A stretch of 64,000 nt of DNA from the NCBI RefSeq assembly GCF_009363695.1, contig NZ_CP045403.1, positions 3,916,501 to 3,980,500 of the forward strand, written 5' to 3'. The translations under genes and the position numbers were made by a program. Source of the DNA: Bacillus sp. THAF10 (lineage in GTDB: Bacteria; Bacillota; Bacilli; Bacillales; Bacillaceae_I). Shown one piece after another: positions 49,581 to 57,952 of this stretch. The notes under the pieces were generated by a model. It searched no databases, was not told the DNA's origin, and saw only the letters and a program-made list of their open reading frames with translations. Position 1 is the stretch's first letter. The number at the start of each line of letters is the position of its first letter.

Positions 49581-50651
49581 TTATTTCCAACCAACCTCGT
49601 TAAAGATTTTAATTGCTTCTTGTTGGTTTTCACCTAGTTTAGATAGGTTGATATCTTGCTCTTTGAATTCGCCCCAAGATTTTAATAGCTCAGATGCTTC
49701 TACATTAGGGTTTACAGGGTACTCGGAGTTTGCCTCTGCAAATTTACCTTGTGCATCCTCACCACTTAGGAATTCAATGAATTTGATGGCATTTTCTTTG
49801 TTTTTCGCATGTTTTGTCACACCAGCACCACTGATGTTAATGTGTGTACCCGTTGTTTCTTGGTTAGGGAAGAATACCCCTAATTTTTCTGCTACTTTCT
49901 TTTCTTCTTCATCTGTACCTTTTAGCATCACACCAATGTAGTATGTGTTCATGATTGCTACGTCTGCTTCACCAGCTACAACTGCTTTCGCTTGGTCGCG
50001 GTCGCCGCCTTCAGGATCACGTGCCATGTTGTCTGTGATTCCTTGTGCCCATTCTTTCGCTTTGTCTCTGCCCATGATGTCAACGAAAGATGCTAGTAAA
50101 GACATATTGTACATGTTTTCAGAAGTACGGATAACCACACGATCCTTCCACTCTGGCTCTGCTAAAGCTTCGTAAGTGGATAGCTCCTCAGGTTTTACAC
50201 GCTCTTTGTCATATACGATAACACGTGCGCGCTTAGTTAGACCAAACCATTGGTTGTCAACATCACGCAGTTTTTCTGGGACGTTTTCTGCAAGAACGTC
50301 ACTTTCAATTGCTTGTAATAGCTCACTTTCTTTTGCTTGGTGAAGGTTACCAGCATCAGCTGTGATGAACACATCTGCTTCTGTTGCATCGCCTTCAATG
50401 CTTAGGCGCTCCATTAGCTCGTCGCCTTTTCCTTCCACGACATTCACTTTGATTCCAGTTTCTTCTTCAAACTTTTTGTAAAGCTCTTGATCTGCCTCAT
50501 AGTGACGGCTTGTATATACGTTCACTACGTCTGTAGCCTTCTCTTCTCCATTATTATCAGAAGAACCATTGTTATTCGTACTGCTTACACAGCCTGTTAA
50601 CGCTAACGCGAAAGTCAGCATTAAAGCTATTAAGATAGTTAATTTCTTCAT
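49581..50651 (-). CDS. Ferric-iron-binding lipoprotein (FutA/FbpA type)
   Basis: A 356-residue binding protein. Signal peptide with lipobox LTGC (Cys20), Asn-rich linker, then VVNVYTSRHYEADQELYKKFEEETGIKVNVVEGKGDEL, typical of iron(III)-binding members. NTYYIGVML holds candidate iron tyrosines. The ATG follows AGGGAG by 8 bases. First gene of the operon; two Fur boxes lie upstream. Confidence 0.9.
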   Translation of the reverse strand: MKKLTILIALMLTFALALTGCVSSTNNNGSSDNNGEEKATDVVNVYTSRHYEADQELYKKFEEETGIKVNVVEGKGDELMERLSIEGDATEADVFITADAGNLHQAKESELLQAIESDVLAENVPEKLRDVDNQWFGLTKRARVIVYDKERVKPEELSTYEALAEPEWKDRVVIRTSENMYNMSLLASFVDIMGRDKAKEWAQGITDNMARDPEGGDRDQAKAVVAGEADVAIMNTYYIGVMLKGTDEEEKKVAEKLGVFFPNQETTGTHINISGAGVTKHAKNKENAIKFIEFLSGEDAQGKFAEANSEYPVNPNVEASELLKSWGEFKEQDINLSKLGENQQEAIKIFNEVGWK

Positions 50652-50684
50652 TTCTGACACTCCCTATGTAAAATTAAACAAAAA

Positions 50685-50699
50685 TGATAATCACTCTCA
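50685..50699. promoter_or_regulatory. Fur box (distal) of the ferric-iron operon
   Basis: TGATAATCACTCTCA matches 13 of 15 positions of the Fur motif, between promoter and start codon. Confidence 0.75.
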
Positions 50700-50707
50700 C
50701 TACTACT

Positions 50708-50735
50708 ATTGTAATGATAATCATTATCAAGTCAA
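50708..50735 (-). promoter_or_regulatory. Sigma-A promoter of the ferric-iron operon
   Basis: On the minus strand TTGACT, 16 bases, TACAAT, with a perfect Fur box filling the spacer. Confidence 0.75.
50715..50729. promoter_or_regulatory. Perfect Fur box of the ferric-iron operon
   Basis: TGATAATCATTATCA, identical to the box at 41333-41347, exactly between -35 and -10. Confidence 0.93.
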
Positions 50736-50825
50736 TACTTTTTCAAAAAAACAATGAAAATTCCATGAAACACACGAAACCTATTCCTTTCCATTTCCGT
50801 ACTACTGAATAGGAGAGTGATAAAC

Positions 50826-51353
50826 ATGTACTTAACCATAAAAGAACCTACCAAAAAAATTTCAAGCCATGCTGTAAACGTTTGGAGAATGTCCAACACC
50901 ATTGGTCACACTGTAGCACTCATTATTTTAGCTGTCTTGCTATACTGCAGTCATGCGTTCGGGTGGTACAGCTGGGTACCTATTGTCCTTTATATATTCA
51001 TTGGCCTTTTTACCGTTTCTGCGATTTACTCGATCTTCATTGAGCCGACTTTTCTGCAACGAACATGGCGATATGAGGTGGATGAGGAGTTCATCCAGCT
51101 TAAGGAAGGGAAATGGAATGAAAGCCACACCATTATTCCAATGGAAAAAGTAGAGGTTGTTAAAACAGAGCAAGGACCTTTATTACGCAAGTTTCATTTA
51201 TACAACATCGTGATTGGGACGACCACCTCAAGTCACACCATTCCGGCCATCCCGAAAGATCTTGCACTAGATTTAAAAGCGCGTATTGCAACATTTGCCA
51301 AGGTAACAGAGGATGATGTTGCGGAAGGAGAAGTAACAGATGAATCAGAGTAA
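50826..51353 (+). CDS. ydbS: YdbS-like bacterial PH-domain membrane protein
   Basis: A 175-residue protein with two membrane helices (about 22-65) followed by a bPH2 domain (WRYEVDEEFIQLKEGKWNESHTIIPMEKVEVVKTEQGPLLRKF). B. subtilis YdbS and YdbT are membrane bPH2 proteins encoded side by side, of poorly known function and linked to resistance against certain antimicrobials. The ATG at 50826, 8 bases after AGGAGAG, is preferred to the GTG at 50817. It overlaps the next gene by 14 bases. Confidence 0.85.
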   Translation: MYLTIKEPTKKISSHAVNVWRMSNTIGHTVALIILAVLLYCSHAFGWYSWVPIVLYIFIGLFTVSAIYSIFIEPTFLQRTWRYEVDEEFIQLKEGKWNESHTIIPMEKVEVVKTEQGPLLRKFHLYNIVIGTTTSSHTIPAIPKDLALDLKARIATFAKVTEDDVAEGEVTDESE

Positions 51354-52806
51354 TAAGCGGTTTCATCCAGCCTGGATTGCCATCGCTTCTTTTAGCACAA
51401 TAAAAAATTCGATTGCTGGGCTTCTCTTTCTTTTTGTAATAAAGATTAACTCCACATCTACTTGGGTGATTTGGGGAAGGTATATTTTTATCATTGCGTT
51501 GGTTTGCACCTTTGTTTTTCATGTTCTAAAGTGGTTTTCTCACCGCTATGAAATCAAGGAGCATGCGATTGTGTTAAAAGAAGGCGTGTTTGTGAAGAAA
51601 CAGCGCACCATCTCATTTGAGCGCATTCAAAATCATCACACAAAAACAACCTTTCTACATAAATGGTTTGGACTAACCTCCTTAACGCTTGAAACTGGAA
51701 CTGTGTTAGAGGATGGAGAAGTGGTCTTCCCTGTTCTTACCGTCGTAGAAAAGCAACGAATTCTGTCCTATTTGGAAAAAGAGAAGGAAGCTGCACACGG
51801 TGAAGGTGAAGCAACTACCTCCCCTCTACCGGAAGGAAGACGAGTTCATTTCCGTTCTACCAAAAAAGATATCTTCAAAGCTTCTTTTACGTCTCTAAGC
51901 TTTCTGGCAATCTTCCCTATCTTGCTTACCATTTATACGAATGTAGCTGATTATTTTAGCCTCGAGGATACGGCAGAAAGCGCTTTGGATTACTTGTTAA
52001 TTCACTGGTGGATGCTCATTGTACTTTTTTTCATCGCCTTATCCATCTCAATTAAAATAGGCTATGTGAAAACCTCCATCAAATATGGAAACTTTGAAAT
52101 CAGTGATGATAAGGAAAAAATTTATGTTAAAAAAGGAATCGGGAGTACCACTAATTTTGTGATTCCCAAGCACAAGGTGCAGGCTATTGTGCTGGAAGAA
52201 CCCATTTTAAAAAGAATGCTCGGCCTTGTATCTATTAAACTCGTTAGTGTGGGAGCCATGACAGCAGAAGAAAAGGAAACGAGCTCACTCTATCCTTTTA
52301 TGCCAAAAGAGGAAGCTTTTAAACTTATTGGCACCCTCCTTCCTAGTTATACATTGGAGCAACAGATGGATCGATTTCCATTGAAAGTACTTTGGTACAA
52401 GCTGCTTGTTCCTTACTATATAACGATAATCGCGGCGGTCGGTTTATTCATTTTCAAACCAGAATGGCTCTGGGCAGCAGGTATCATGTTTGTGCTTGCA
52501 GTGGTGACAAGGATACTTGATTATGTGTTTACTAGCTACCGACGGCTGGAGAATACCGTCCAAATACGAAAAGGCGGCTGGAGTACGACCACCTTTGTCA
52601 CCCACTCTAGTAAAATTCAAGAGGTGTCGGTGGAGCACTCTTGGCTGCAGCGTAAATTTGGGATTGCTACTTTAACCTTCCACAACCGAGCAAACCCTAG
52701 TGAGTTAAATAGCCTTGCTGGAGTTTCGCGTGAGGAAGCAAGTGCTTTTTTTACCTGGTTTCAGGAAAAAAGAAAAGAGCGTGTGAAGAGAAAGAGGGCT
52801 TCTTAA
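51340..52806 (+). CDS. ydbT: YdbT-like protein with three bacterial PH domains
   Basis: A 488-residue membrane protein with about six helices in pairs, each followed by a bPH2 domain: HAIVLKEGVFVKKQRTISFERIQNHH near 75, KEKIYVKKGIGSTTNFVIPKHKVQAI near 255 and TVQIRKGGWSTTTFVTHSSKIQEVSV near 405. Partner of the YdbS-like protein; the start overlaps its end with GAAGGAG before it. A lysine/arginine-rich tail ends the protein. Confidence 0.87.
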   Translation: MNQSNKRFHPAWIAIASFSTIKNSIAGLLFLFVIKINSTSTWVIWGRYIFIIALVCTFVFHVLKWFSHRYEIKEHAIVLKEGVFVKKQRTISFERIQNHHTKTTFLHKWFGLTSLTLETGTVLEDGEVVFPVLTVVEKQRILSYLEKEKEAAHGEGEATTSPLPEGRRVHFRSTKKDIFKASFTSLSFLAIFPILLTIYTNVADYFSLEDTAESALDYLLIHWWMLIVLFFIALSISIKIGYVKTSIKYGNFEISDDKEKIYVKKGIGSTTNFVIPKHKVQAIVLEEPILKRMLGLVSIKLVSVGAMTAEEKETSSLYPFMPKEEAFKLIGTLLPSYTLEQQMDRFPLKVLWYKLLVPYYITIIAAVGLFIFKPEWLWAAGIMFVLAVVTRILDYVFTSYRRLENTVQIRKGGWSTTTFVTHSSKIQEVSVEHSWLQRKFGIATLTFHNRANPSELNSLAGVSREEASAFFTWFQEKRKERVKRKRAS

Positions 52807-52813
52807 ATAGAGT

Positions 52814-52846
52814 AGGCGTAGTCCGGTGTGGGCTGCGCCTTTTTTG
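52814..52846 (+). terminator. Terminator of the ydbST-like operon
   Basis: AGGCGTAG and CTGCGCCT arms (one G-U pair) followed by TTTTT. Confidence 0.75.
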
Positions 52847-52880
52847 GGGGACTTTGGTACTGAGATCTCTGTCCTCAATT

Positions 52881-52980
52881 TCATAATTTGTCCACTTTCG
52901 AGATAATTAAGCCAACTTTTAAATAATTAATCCGCTTTCAAATTATTTAAGCGACTTTTTTATTTTTTTGTCCATTTGAG
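52881..52980. repeat. 20-bp-period array, five units
   Basis: Units start at 52881, 52901, 52921, 52941 and 52961, exactly 20 bp each: AT-rich left half (AGATAATTAA, AAATAATTAA, AATTATTTAA), then a half such as GCCAACTTTT, TCCGCTTTCA or GCGACTTTTT. It lies about 35 bp beyond the terminator. Confidence 0.8.
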
Positions 52981-53046
52981 TCCATATAAAGGCCATTCGA
53001 CAAAAATCGACACCCATCTACTTCCTTCCAACCCAAGCCTCCACTC

Positions 53047-53982
53047 TTAGTACCCCTTCTTCACATCTACCCTATTCGTTAACGGCTCCCCTGCCTCAAT
53101 TTTCTCTAAGGTATCTAAAAAGCACGTTACCGCTTCTTCTGGTGTCGTGATAGCGGAAATATGCGGGGTAATCGTAATGTTCGGATGAGTCCATAGCGCA
53201 CTGCTTGAAGCAAGTGGCTCTTCGTCAAACACATCCAATACTGCTCTGGCAACATTCTCATTGTCTAATGCACGCAACAATGACTCTGTTGCAACCGATT
53301 TTCCCCTGCCAACATTAATAAAAACAGCTCCATTTAACTTTGCAAAAAAAGCTTCATTATAAAAATGGGAGGTTTCTTTCGTTAAAGGTAACGTGTTGAT
53401 CACATAATCGACCTCATGGAGAAGCGCGTCATCGACATCTGAGAGAGTCCTGTTTTGTTTAAAATGAGGCTTAGCACCCCCACTTAGAGAAACGCCATAC
53501 ACACAAACGCCGAAATAGGAAAGCATTCGCGCGACCTCCTGCCCGATTTCTCCTGTACCATAGATAATTACACGCTTTTCTGCCAGTGAGACTGGAGGAA
53601 CCACCTTCCATTCCTTTTGCTGCTGTAGGTCTGCATACCGCTGATGATGCTGAAGGTTTTGCAGCATGTAACTTAGCACGTACTCTCCGATTTTTTGCCC
53701 AAAAGAGGTAATTGTTCTGGTTAGGAGCACGTCAGCTGGCCAGGCAGGCAACTCGAGGTACCGATCCACACCCGCTCCTAAAGCGTGCACCCACTTTACA
53801 TGACGAAAATGGAATTGGCGAGTTGGTTGGAAGGCGACAAAAGCATCTGCCCAATCAAGGTCCTTTTCTGTTACGTTGTTCTCAGAGAGAAAACGCAGCT
53901 GTTTTCCTTGCAATTTTAATGGAACAAGCTGCGATAATTCTTTATATATTTTCCCAGTAAATAGAATGTTTTCCAGCTTCAT
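53047..53982 (-). CDS. D-2-hydroxyacid dehydrogenase family protein
   Basis: A 311-residue NAD(P)-dependent dehydrogenase. NAD loop IIYGTGEIGQEVARML near 138-153; catalytic Arg in VGRGKS near 228, Glu in DVFDEEPLA near 257, His in THPNITITPHISAIT near 275. It reduces or oxidises 2-keto/2-hydroxy acids; the substrate is not visible. No neighbour on the same strand, so it stands alone. Confidence 0.9.
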   Translation of the reverse strand: MKLENILFTGKIYKELSQLVPLKLQGKQLRFLSENNVTEKDLDWADAFVAFQPTRQFHFRHVKWVHALGAGVDRYLELPAWPADVLLTRTITSFGQKIGEYVLSYMLQNLQHHQRYADLQQQKEWKVVPPVSLAEKRVIIYGTGEIGQEVARMLSYFGVCVYGVSLSGGAKPHFKQNRTLSDVDDALLHEVDYVINTLPLTKETSHFYNEAFFAKLNGAVFINVGRGKSVATESLLRALDNENVARAVLDVFDEEPLASSSALWTHPNITITPHISAITTPEEAVTCFLDTLEKIEAGEPLTNRVDVKKGY

Positions 53983-54069
53983 ACCAGCATTTTGCCTCCA
54001 TCTGTTTAAGGTTCTTCAACTATGTGTAATAGTACACAATCGCATTACATCAGGCAACTACCACAGGTG

Positions 54070-54083
54070 CGAATGCGTTTTCA
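54070..54083. promoter_or_regulatory. Candidate cre site before the TAXI gene
   Basis: On the minus strand TGAAAACGCATTCG fits the cre consensus at 13 of 14 positions. It abuts the -35 (54085). Confidence 0.55.
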
Positions 54084-54084
54084 T

Positions 54085-54113
54085 TTGAAAAAATGGTGTA
54101 ATAATTGTAAAAT
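54085..54113 (+). promoter_or_regulatory. Sigma-A promoter of the TRAP operon
   Basis: TTGAAA, 17 bases, TAAAAT, 33 bp before the TAXI start codon. Confidence 0.65.
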
Positions 54114-54146
54114 AAGAGATGTAAATTTAAAATTAGGGGGAGTACG

Positions 54147-55109
54147 ATGAAAAAGAAGAGTTTTCTAATTATCTCTATGACTCTAGTTCTATCTCTTTTT
54201 CTTGCTGCATGTGGCGGCGGAGAAGGTAACGGCGATGATCCAAAGTTAATGAGCATGCTAACGGGTGGAACGAGTGGTACATACTATCCACTTGGTGGAG
54301 CAATGGCAAAGATTATTACAGATGAAACAGGTATTCAAACGGACGCGGTTTCTTCTAACGCATCAGCTGATAACGTAGTTGCGCTTTCTAATGGAGAAGC
54401 AGAGCTGGCATTCGTTCAAACGGATGTTATGGCAAATGCAGTTGAAGGAACAAACGCATTTGAAGGGAAAGCAGTAGACAACGTATTGGCAATTGGGTCT
54501 CTTTACCCTGAAACGGTTCAAATCGTTACGCTTGCTGATTCTGGAATTACTAGTGTAGAAGATTTAAAAGGTAAGAAGGTTTCTGTAGGTGCACCTGGTT
54601 CTGGTACTTACATCAATGCTGAGCAAATCCTAGAGGTTCATGGTATGACAATGGACGACATTGATGCGCAAAACCTTGATTTCGGTGAATCTACTGGTGG
54701 AATCCAGGATGGAAACATCGATGCAGCATTCATCACTTCTGGTACACCAACTGGTGCGGTGGATGGATTATCTGCTACAAATCCTGTAAGCATCGTTCCA
54801 ATTTCAAAGGAAAAAGTAGACGAGCTTGTAGAGAAATATCCATACTATGCAGCTGACACTATTAAAGCTGGTACGTATAACATGGAAAATGAAGTAAATA
54901 CGGTAGCAGTTCTTGCGATGTTGGCTGTTTCCAAGGACCTTTCTGAGGACCTAGTTTATAAAATCACAAAAGCAATCTATGAAAATACGGATGCAATTTC
55001 CCATGCAAAGGGTGAATTCATCACACTTGAAACAGCAACGGATGGAATCGGAATTGATTTCCACCCAGGTGCTAAGAAATACTTTAAAGAAGAAGGTCTA
55101 CTAGACTAA
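54147..55109 (+). CDS. TAXI-family TRAP transporter solute-binding lipoprotein
   Basis: A 320-residue binding protein: lipobox LAAC (Cys22), then LMSMLTGGTSGTYYPLGGAMAKII, the TAXI hallmark, and VSVGAPGSGTYINAEQIL. TAXI-TRAP systems use ion gradients to import carboxylates such as glutamate or aromatic acids. The gene is followed by a DUF1850 gene and a fused permease, the standard order. A GGGGGAG site lies 5 bases upstream of the ATG. Confidence 0.93.
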   Translation: MKKKSFLIISMTLVLSLFLAACGGGEGNGDDPKLMSMLTGGTSGTYYPLGGAMAKIITDETGIQTDAVSSNASADNVVALSNGEAELAFVQTDVMANAVEGTNAFEGKAVDNVLAIGSLYPETVQIVTLADSGITSVEDLKGKKVSVGAPGSGTYINAEQILEVHGMTMDDIDAQNLDFGESTGGIQDGNIDAAFITSGTPTGAVDGLSATNPVSIVPISKEKVDELVEKYPYYAADTIKAGTYNMENEVNTVAVLAMLAVSKDLSEDLVYKITKAIYENTDAISHAKGEFITLETATDGIGIDFHPGAKKYFKEEGLLD

Positions 55110-55129
55110 TTCGATACGTACAACGGATT

Positions 55130-55169
55130 GACCGACACTCTATTTTCTGGTGCTGTCGGTCCTTCTTTT
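55130..55169 (+). terminator. Attenuator hairpin after the TAXI gene
   Basis: GACCGACA and TGTCGGTC arms followed by CTTCTTTTT, between the binding-protein gene and the DUF1850 gene. Confidence 0.7.
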
Positions 55170-55191
55170 TGATTTTAGTAGGTGGTTTTTT

Positions 55192-55719
55192 ATGAACAAA
55201 TTGAAGCGTGCTATTATTTTATCCTCTATTACAGTTTTACTTGTAGTGGGGCTATTTTTTATCCCATTTCGAACCGCACTTGTTTTCTATCAACGAAATA
55301 CAGAAAACATTCAAGCCTATCTCCCCATAAAAGAACAGGAAACATTTCAAATCATCTTCAGACATTCCATTCACTTAACGGATGTGGTGGAAAAGTATCA
55401 GGTGAGAGATGACCACCAAATTGTCCAAACCGAAATTGTTTACGAGGAATTCGGGATCGGCATGCCATCCAATGCACAAGATGGAGAAGAGTTTGTATAT
55501 GAAGATGGTAAATATCATATAAAAAACTTAAACAATGTCTTCCCCTCTATGAATATACGAAACGGGAAAACCGTTTCGAAAAACCGCCTCCTCTGGGGGG
55601 AGAACGGCGAAAAGATGGTATGGTTTAACACATACTTTCCCCCAGGAGATTGGTATAATGTAAGAGTAGAAAAATTAACACTGTGGCAGTGTATGAAAGG
55701 AATGAAAATAGATGAGTGA
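55192..55719 (+). CDS. DUF1850 family membrane protein of the TAXI-TRAP operon
   Basis: A 175-residue protein with one N-terminal membrane helix (about 7-28) and an extracellular part with a DUF1850 pattern (FQIIFRHSIHLTDVVEKYQV, GIGMPSNAQDGEEF and WFNTYFPPGDWYNVRVEKL). DUF1850 genes nearly always sit between TAXI and fused TRAP permease genes; the role is unknown. Start at the ATG after TAGGTGG; a TTG-type start upstream is unlikely. It overlaps the permease gene by 8 bases. Confidence 0.88.
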   Translation: MNKLKRAIILSSITVLLVVGLFFIPFRTALVFYQRNTENIQAYLPIKEQETFQIIFRHSIHLTDVVEKYQVRDDHQIVQTEIVYEEFGIGMPSNAQDGEEFVYEDGKYHIKNLNNVFPSMNIRNGKTVSKNRLLWGENGEKMVWFNTYFPPGDWYNVRVEKLTLWQCMKGMKIDE

Positions 55720-57712
55720 CATGAAAGATAAAGTAGAGATGACAGCGGAAGAACAAGAAAAGCTCTTGGAAAAATACGACCCAGAAGCGCAAACTCGTAA
55801 GCTATCTGGATATGCTGCAAAAGTGATTTTCTTGTTGTTGATTGCTTTTTCTTTGTTCCAGCTCTACACAGGAATTTTCGGGCAACTCACTGCATATTTG
55901 CAAAGAACCGTTCACTTAGGCTTTGCCCTTACACTTATCTTCTTGCTATTTCCAGCAAGAAAAGGCTCTGATAAAACAAAGATAGCTTGGTATGATTACA
56001 TTCTAGTCGGATTAACCATTGTTGTTTGTGGTTATTGGCCAGTCTTTTATGAAACGCTCGTCCAACAAATCGGTAGCATTGATATGGCGCAAACCATTAT
56101 CGGAGGCTTGGCGATTCTTTTAGTTATTGAAGCAACGAGACGTGCGATTGGACTACCTATCACCATCATCGCTGTGGTGTTTATGATTTATGCATTATTT
56201 GGCCCGTATATGCCAGGCATGCTCATTCACAGAGGGTTAAGCCTTACACAATTAATTCAAACGATGTTCTTTACCACAGATGGGATTCTAGGAACACCGT
56301 TACAGGTATCATCTACCTATATTTTCTTGTTCTTATTATTTGGTGCATTCCTCGTTCAGACCGGGGTAGGGAACTATTTTAATGATCTTGCAATCTCGCT
56401 TGCCGGAAGACGTACTGGTGGGCCAGCAAAGGTCGCGATTTTCTCCAGTGCCCTGCAAGGAACGATTTCCGGAAGCTCGGTTGCGAATACGGTAACAACT
56501 GGTTCTTATACGATTCCATTAATGAAACGACTCGGTTATCACCGTAACTTTGCTGGTGCCGTTGAGGCCGCTTCCTCTACCGGTGGACAAATTATGCCAC
56601 CAATTATGGGTGCCGCCGCCTTCTTAATGATTGAATTTGCGGGAGTACCTTATTGGGAAATCGCGAAAGCCGCGACCATTCCTGCTATTCTTTATTTTTC
56701 AGGAATATGGATCATGACGCATCTGGAAGCGAAAAAGCAAGGCTTACATGGACTTCCAAAAGAAGAAATTCCAAGCAAAATGGTCGTATTGAAGAAAATT
56801 CATTTATTACTACCTATATTAGTTATTGTCTTCTTATTGTTTAACGGATTTAGTATTGAAAGAACCGCCTTACTAGGTATTTTAAGTGCGATTATTGTGA
56901 GCTTATTTAGAAAAGATACAAGAATTACACCTTCGAAATTTATGTTGGCACTTACTTCTGGTGCACGAACAGCGCTAGGCGTTGCAGCAGCGACTGCATG
57001 TGCTGGTATCATTGTTGGGGTTGTAACGAAAACAGGTCTTGGACTAAAGCTTGGAAACAGCTTGGTAAGTATGGCTGCTTCTATTACTTCTACTCCTACT
57101 CTGTTATTGCTTTTAACGCTGTTCTTTACGATGATTGCTTCGATCATCCTTGGGATGGGTTCACCAACAACAGCAAATTACATTATTACATCAACCATTG
57201 CCCTGCCAGCGATCTTAGCGCTGAATGATCAGCTTGAGGTAGCCATTCCGGTGCTTGCTGCACATATGTTTGTGTTCTACTTCGGAATTGTGGCAGATAT
57301 CACCCCACCTGTTGCACTAGCAGCCTTTGCAGCAACAGGGATTTCTAAAGGTGAACCAATCAGAACGGGAATCAATGCCTCTAAGCTTGCGATTGCGGCA
57401 TTCATCATTCCGTATATGTTTGTGTTCCAGCCACAACTACTGATGATTGATACGACTATCCCGCAGGTGAGCTGGATACTTGTCACTTCTATCGTTGGGA
57501 TGATTTCCATCGGTGCCGGCCTCATCGGCTTCTGGTATCGAAAGCTTCATTGGATTGAGCGTATTCTGTCTGTTGCAGTTGGACTTTTACTCATCTATCC
57601 TGAGTCGAATACTGACATCTATGGATTTGTAGCATTTGGAATCATGCTCGCTTTACAGATTTTCTGGAAGCGTAAAGATTCTGGAAAAGGTTCCGTTGTA
57701 AAAGAAGCATAA
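55712..57712 (+). CDS. TRAP transporter fused permease (4TM-12TM)
   Basis: A 666-residue membrane protein in which the small (DctQ-like) and large (DctM-like) TRAP permease subunits are fused, about 17 helices. LQGTISGSSVANTVTTGSYTIPLMKRLGY near 250 and GMGSPTTANYIITSTIALPAI near 480 are hallmarks of TAXI-type fused permeases. It imports the ligand caught by the TAXI lipoprotein using a sodium or proton gradient. Last gene of the operon. Confidence 0.94.
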   Translation: MSDMKDKVEMTAEEQEKLLEKYDPEAQTRKLSGYAAKVIFLLLIAFSLFQLYTGIFGQLTAYLQRTVHLGFALTLIFLLFPARKGSDKTKIAWYDYILVGLTIVVCGYWPVFYETLVQQIGSIDMAQTIIGGLAILLVIEATRRAIGLPITIIAVVFMIYALFGPYMPGMLIHRGLSLTQLIQTMFFTTDGILGTPLQVSSTYIFLFLLFGAFLVQTGVGNYFNDLAISLAGRRTGGPAKVAIFSSALQGTISGSSVANTVTTGSYTIPLMKRLGYHRNFAGAVEAASSTGGQIMPPIMGAAAFLMIEFAGVPYWEIAKAATIPAILYFSGIWIMTHLEAKKQGLHGLPKEEIPSKMVVLKKIHLLLPILVIVFLLFNGFSIERTALLGILSAIIVSLFRKDTRITPSKFMLALTSGARTALGVAAATACAGIIVGVVTKTGLGLKLGNSLVSMAASITSTPTLLLLLTLFFTMIASIILGMGSPTTANYIITSTIALPAILALNDQLEVAIPVLAAHMFVFYFGIVADITPPVALAAFAATGISKGEPIRTGINASKLAIAAFIIPYMFVFQPQLLMIDTTIPQVSWILVTSIVGMISIGAGLIGFWYRKLHWIERILSVAVGLLLIYPESNTDIYGFVAFGIMLALQIFWKRKDSGKGSVVKEA

Positions 57713-57720
57713 GAAAAGAG

Positions 57721-57900
57721 TGTTTTCGCAAATTTTGCTGCTTCTGCGTATAATTTAGAGCTACGTAATTAACGTTACTGTCGTGCTCTTTTCGGGGAAG
57801 AATATTTAAATATGAGATAATTTTTGTTCACTTAAAGATTGGAAAAAGTCTTAAAGCCGACTTTTTCCTTGTTGATAGCAACAATCTTTAAGAAAAGAGC
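57721..57900. repeat. Dispersed intergenic repeat, family B copy 2
   Basis: Aligns with 1925-2105: shared GTTTTCGCAAATTTTG, ACTGTCGTGCTCTTTTCG, AAGATTGGAAAAAG and TAGCAACAATCTTTAAG. The inner stem here is AAAAAGTC / GACTTTTT, perfect, so pairing is kept although bases changed. As with copy 1 it lies between convergent genes next to their terminator. Confidence 0.75.
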
Positions 57901-57907
57901 CTAGAAA

Positions 57908-57949
57908 AAGCCAAATCACTAGGTAGGTTACCTTCCAGTGATTTGGCTT
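57908..57949. terminator. Bidirectional terminator between TRAP and pxp operons
   Basis: AAGCCAAATCACT and AGTGATTTGGCTT form a perfect 13-bp stem with T-runs on both strands. Confidence 0.88.
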
Positions 57950-57952
57950 TTT

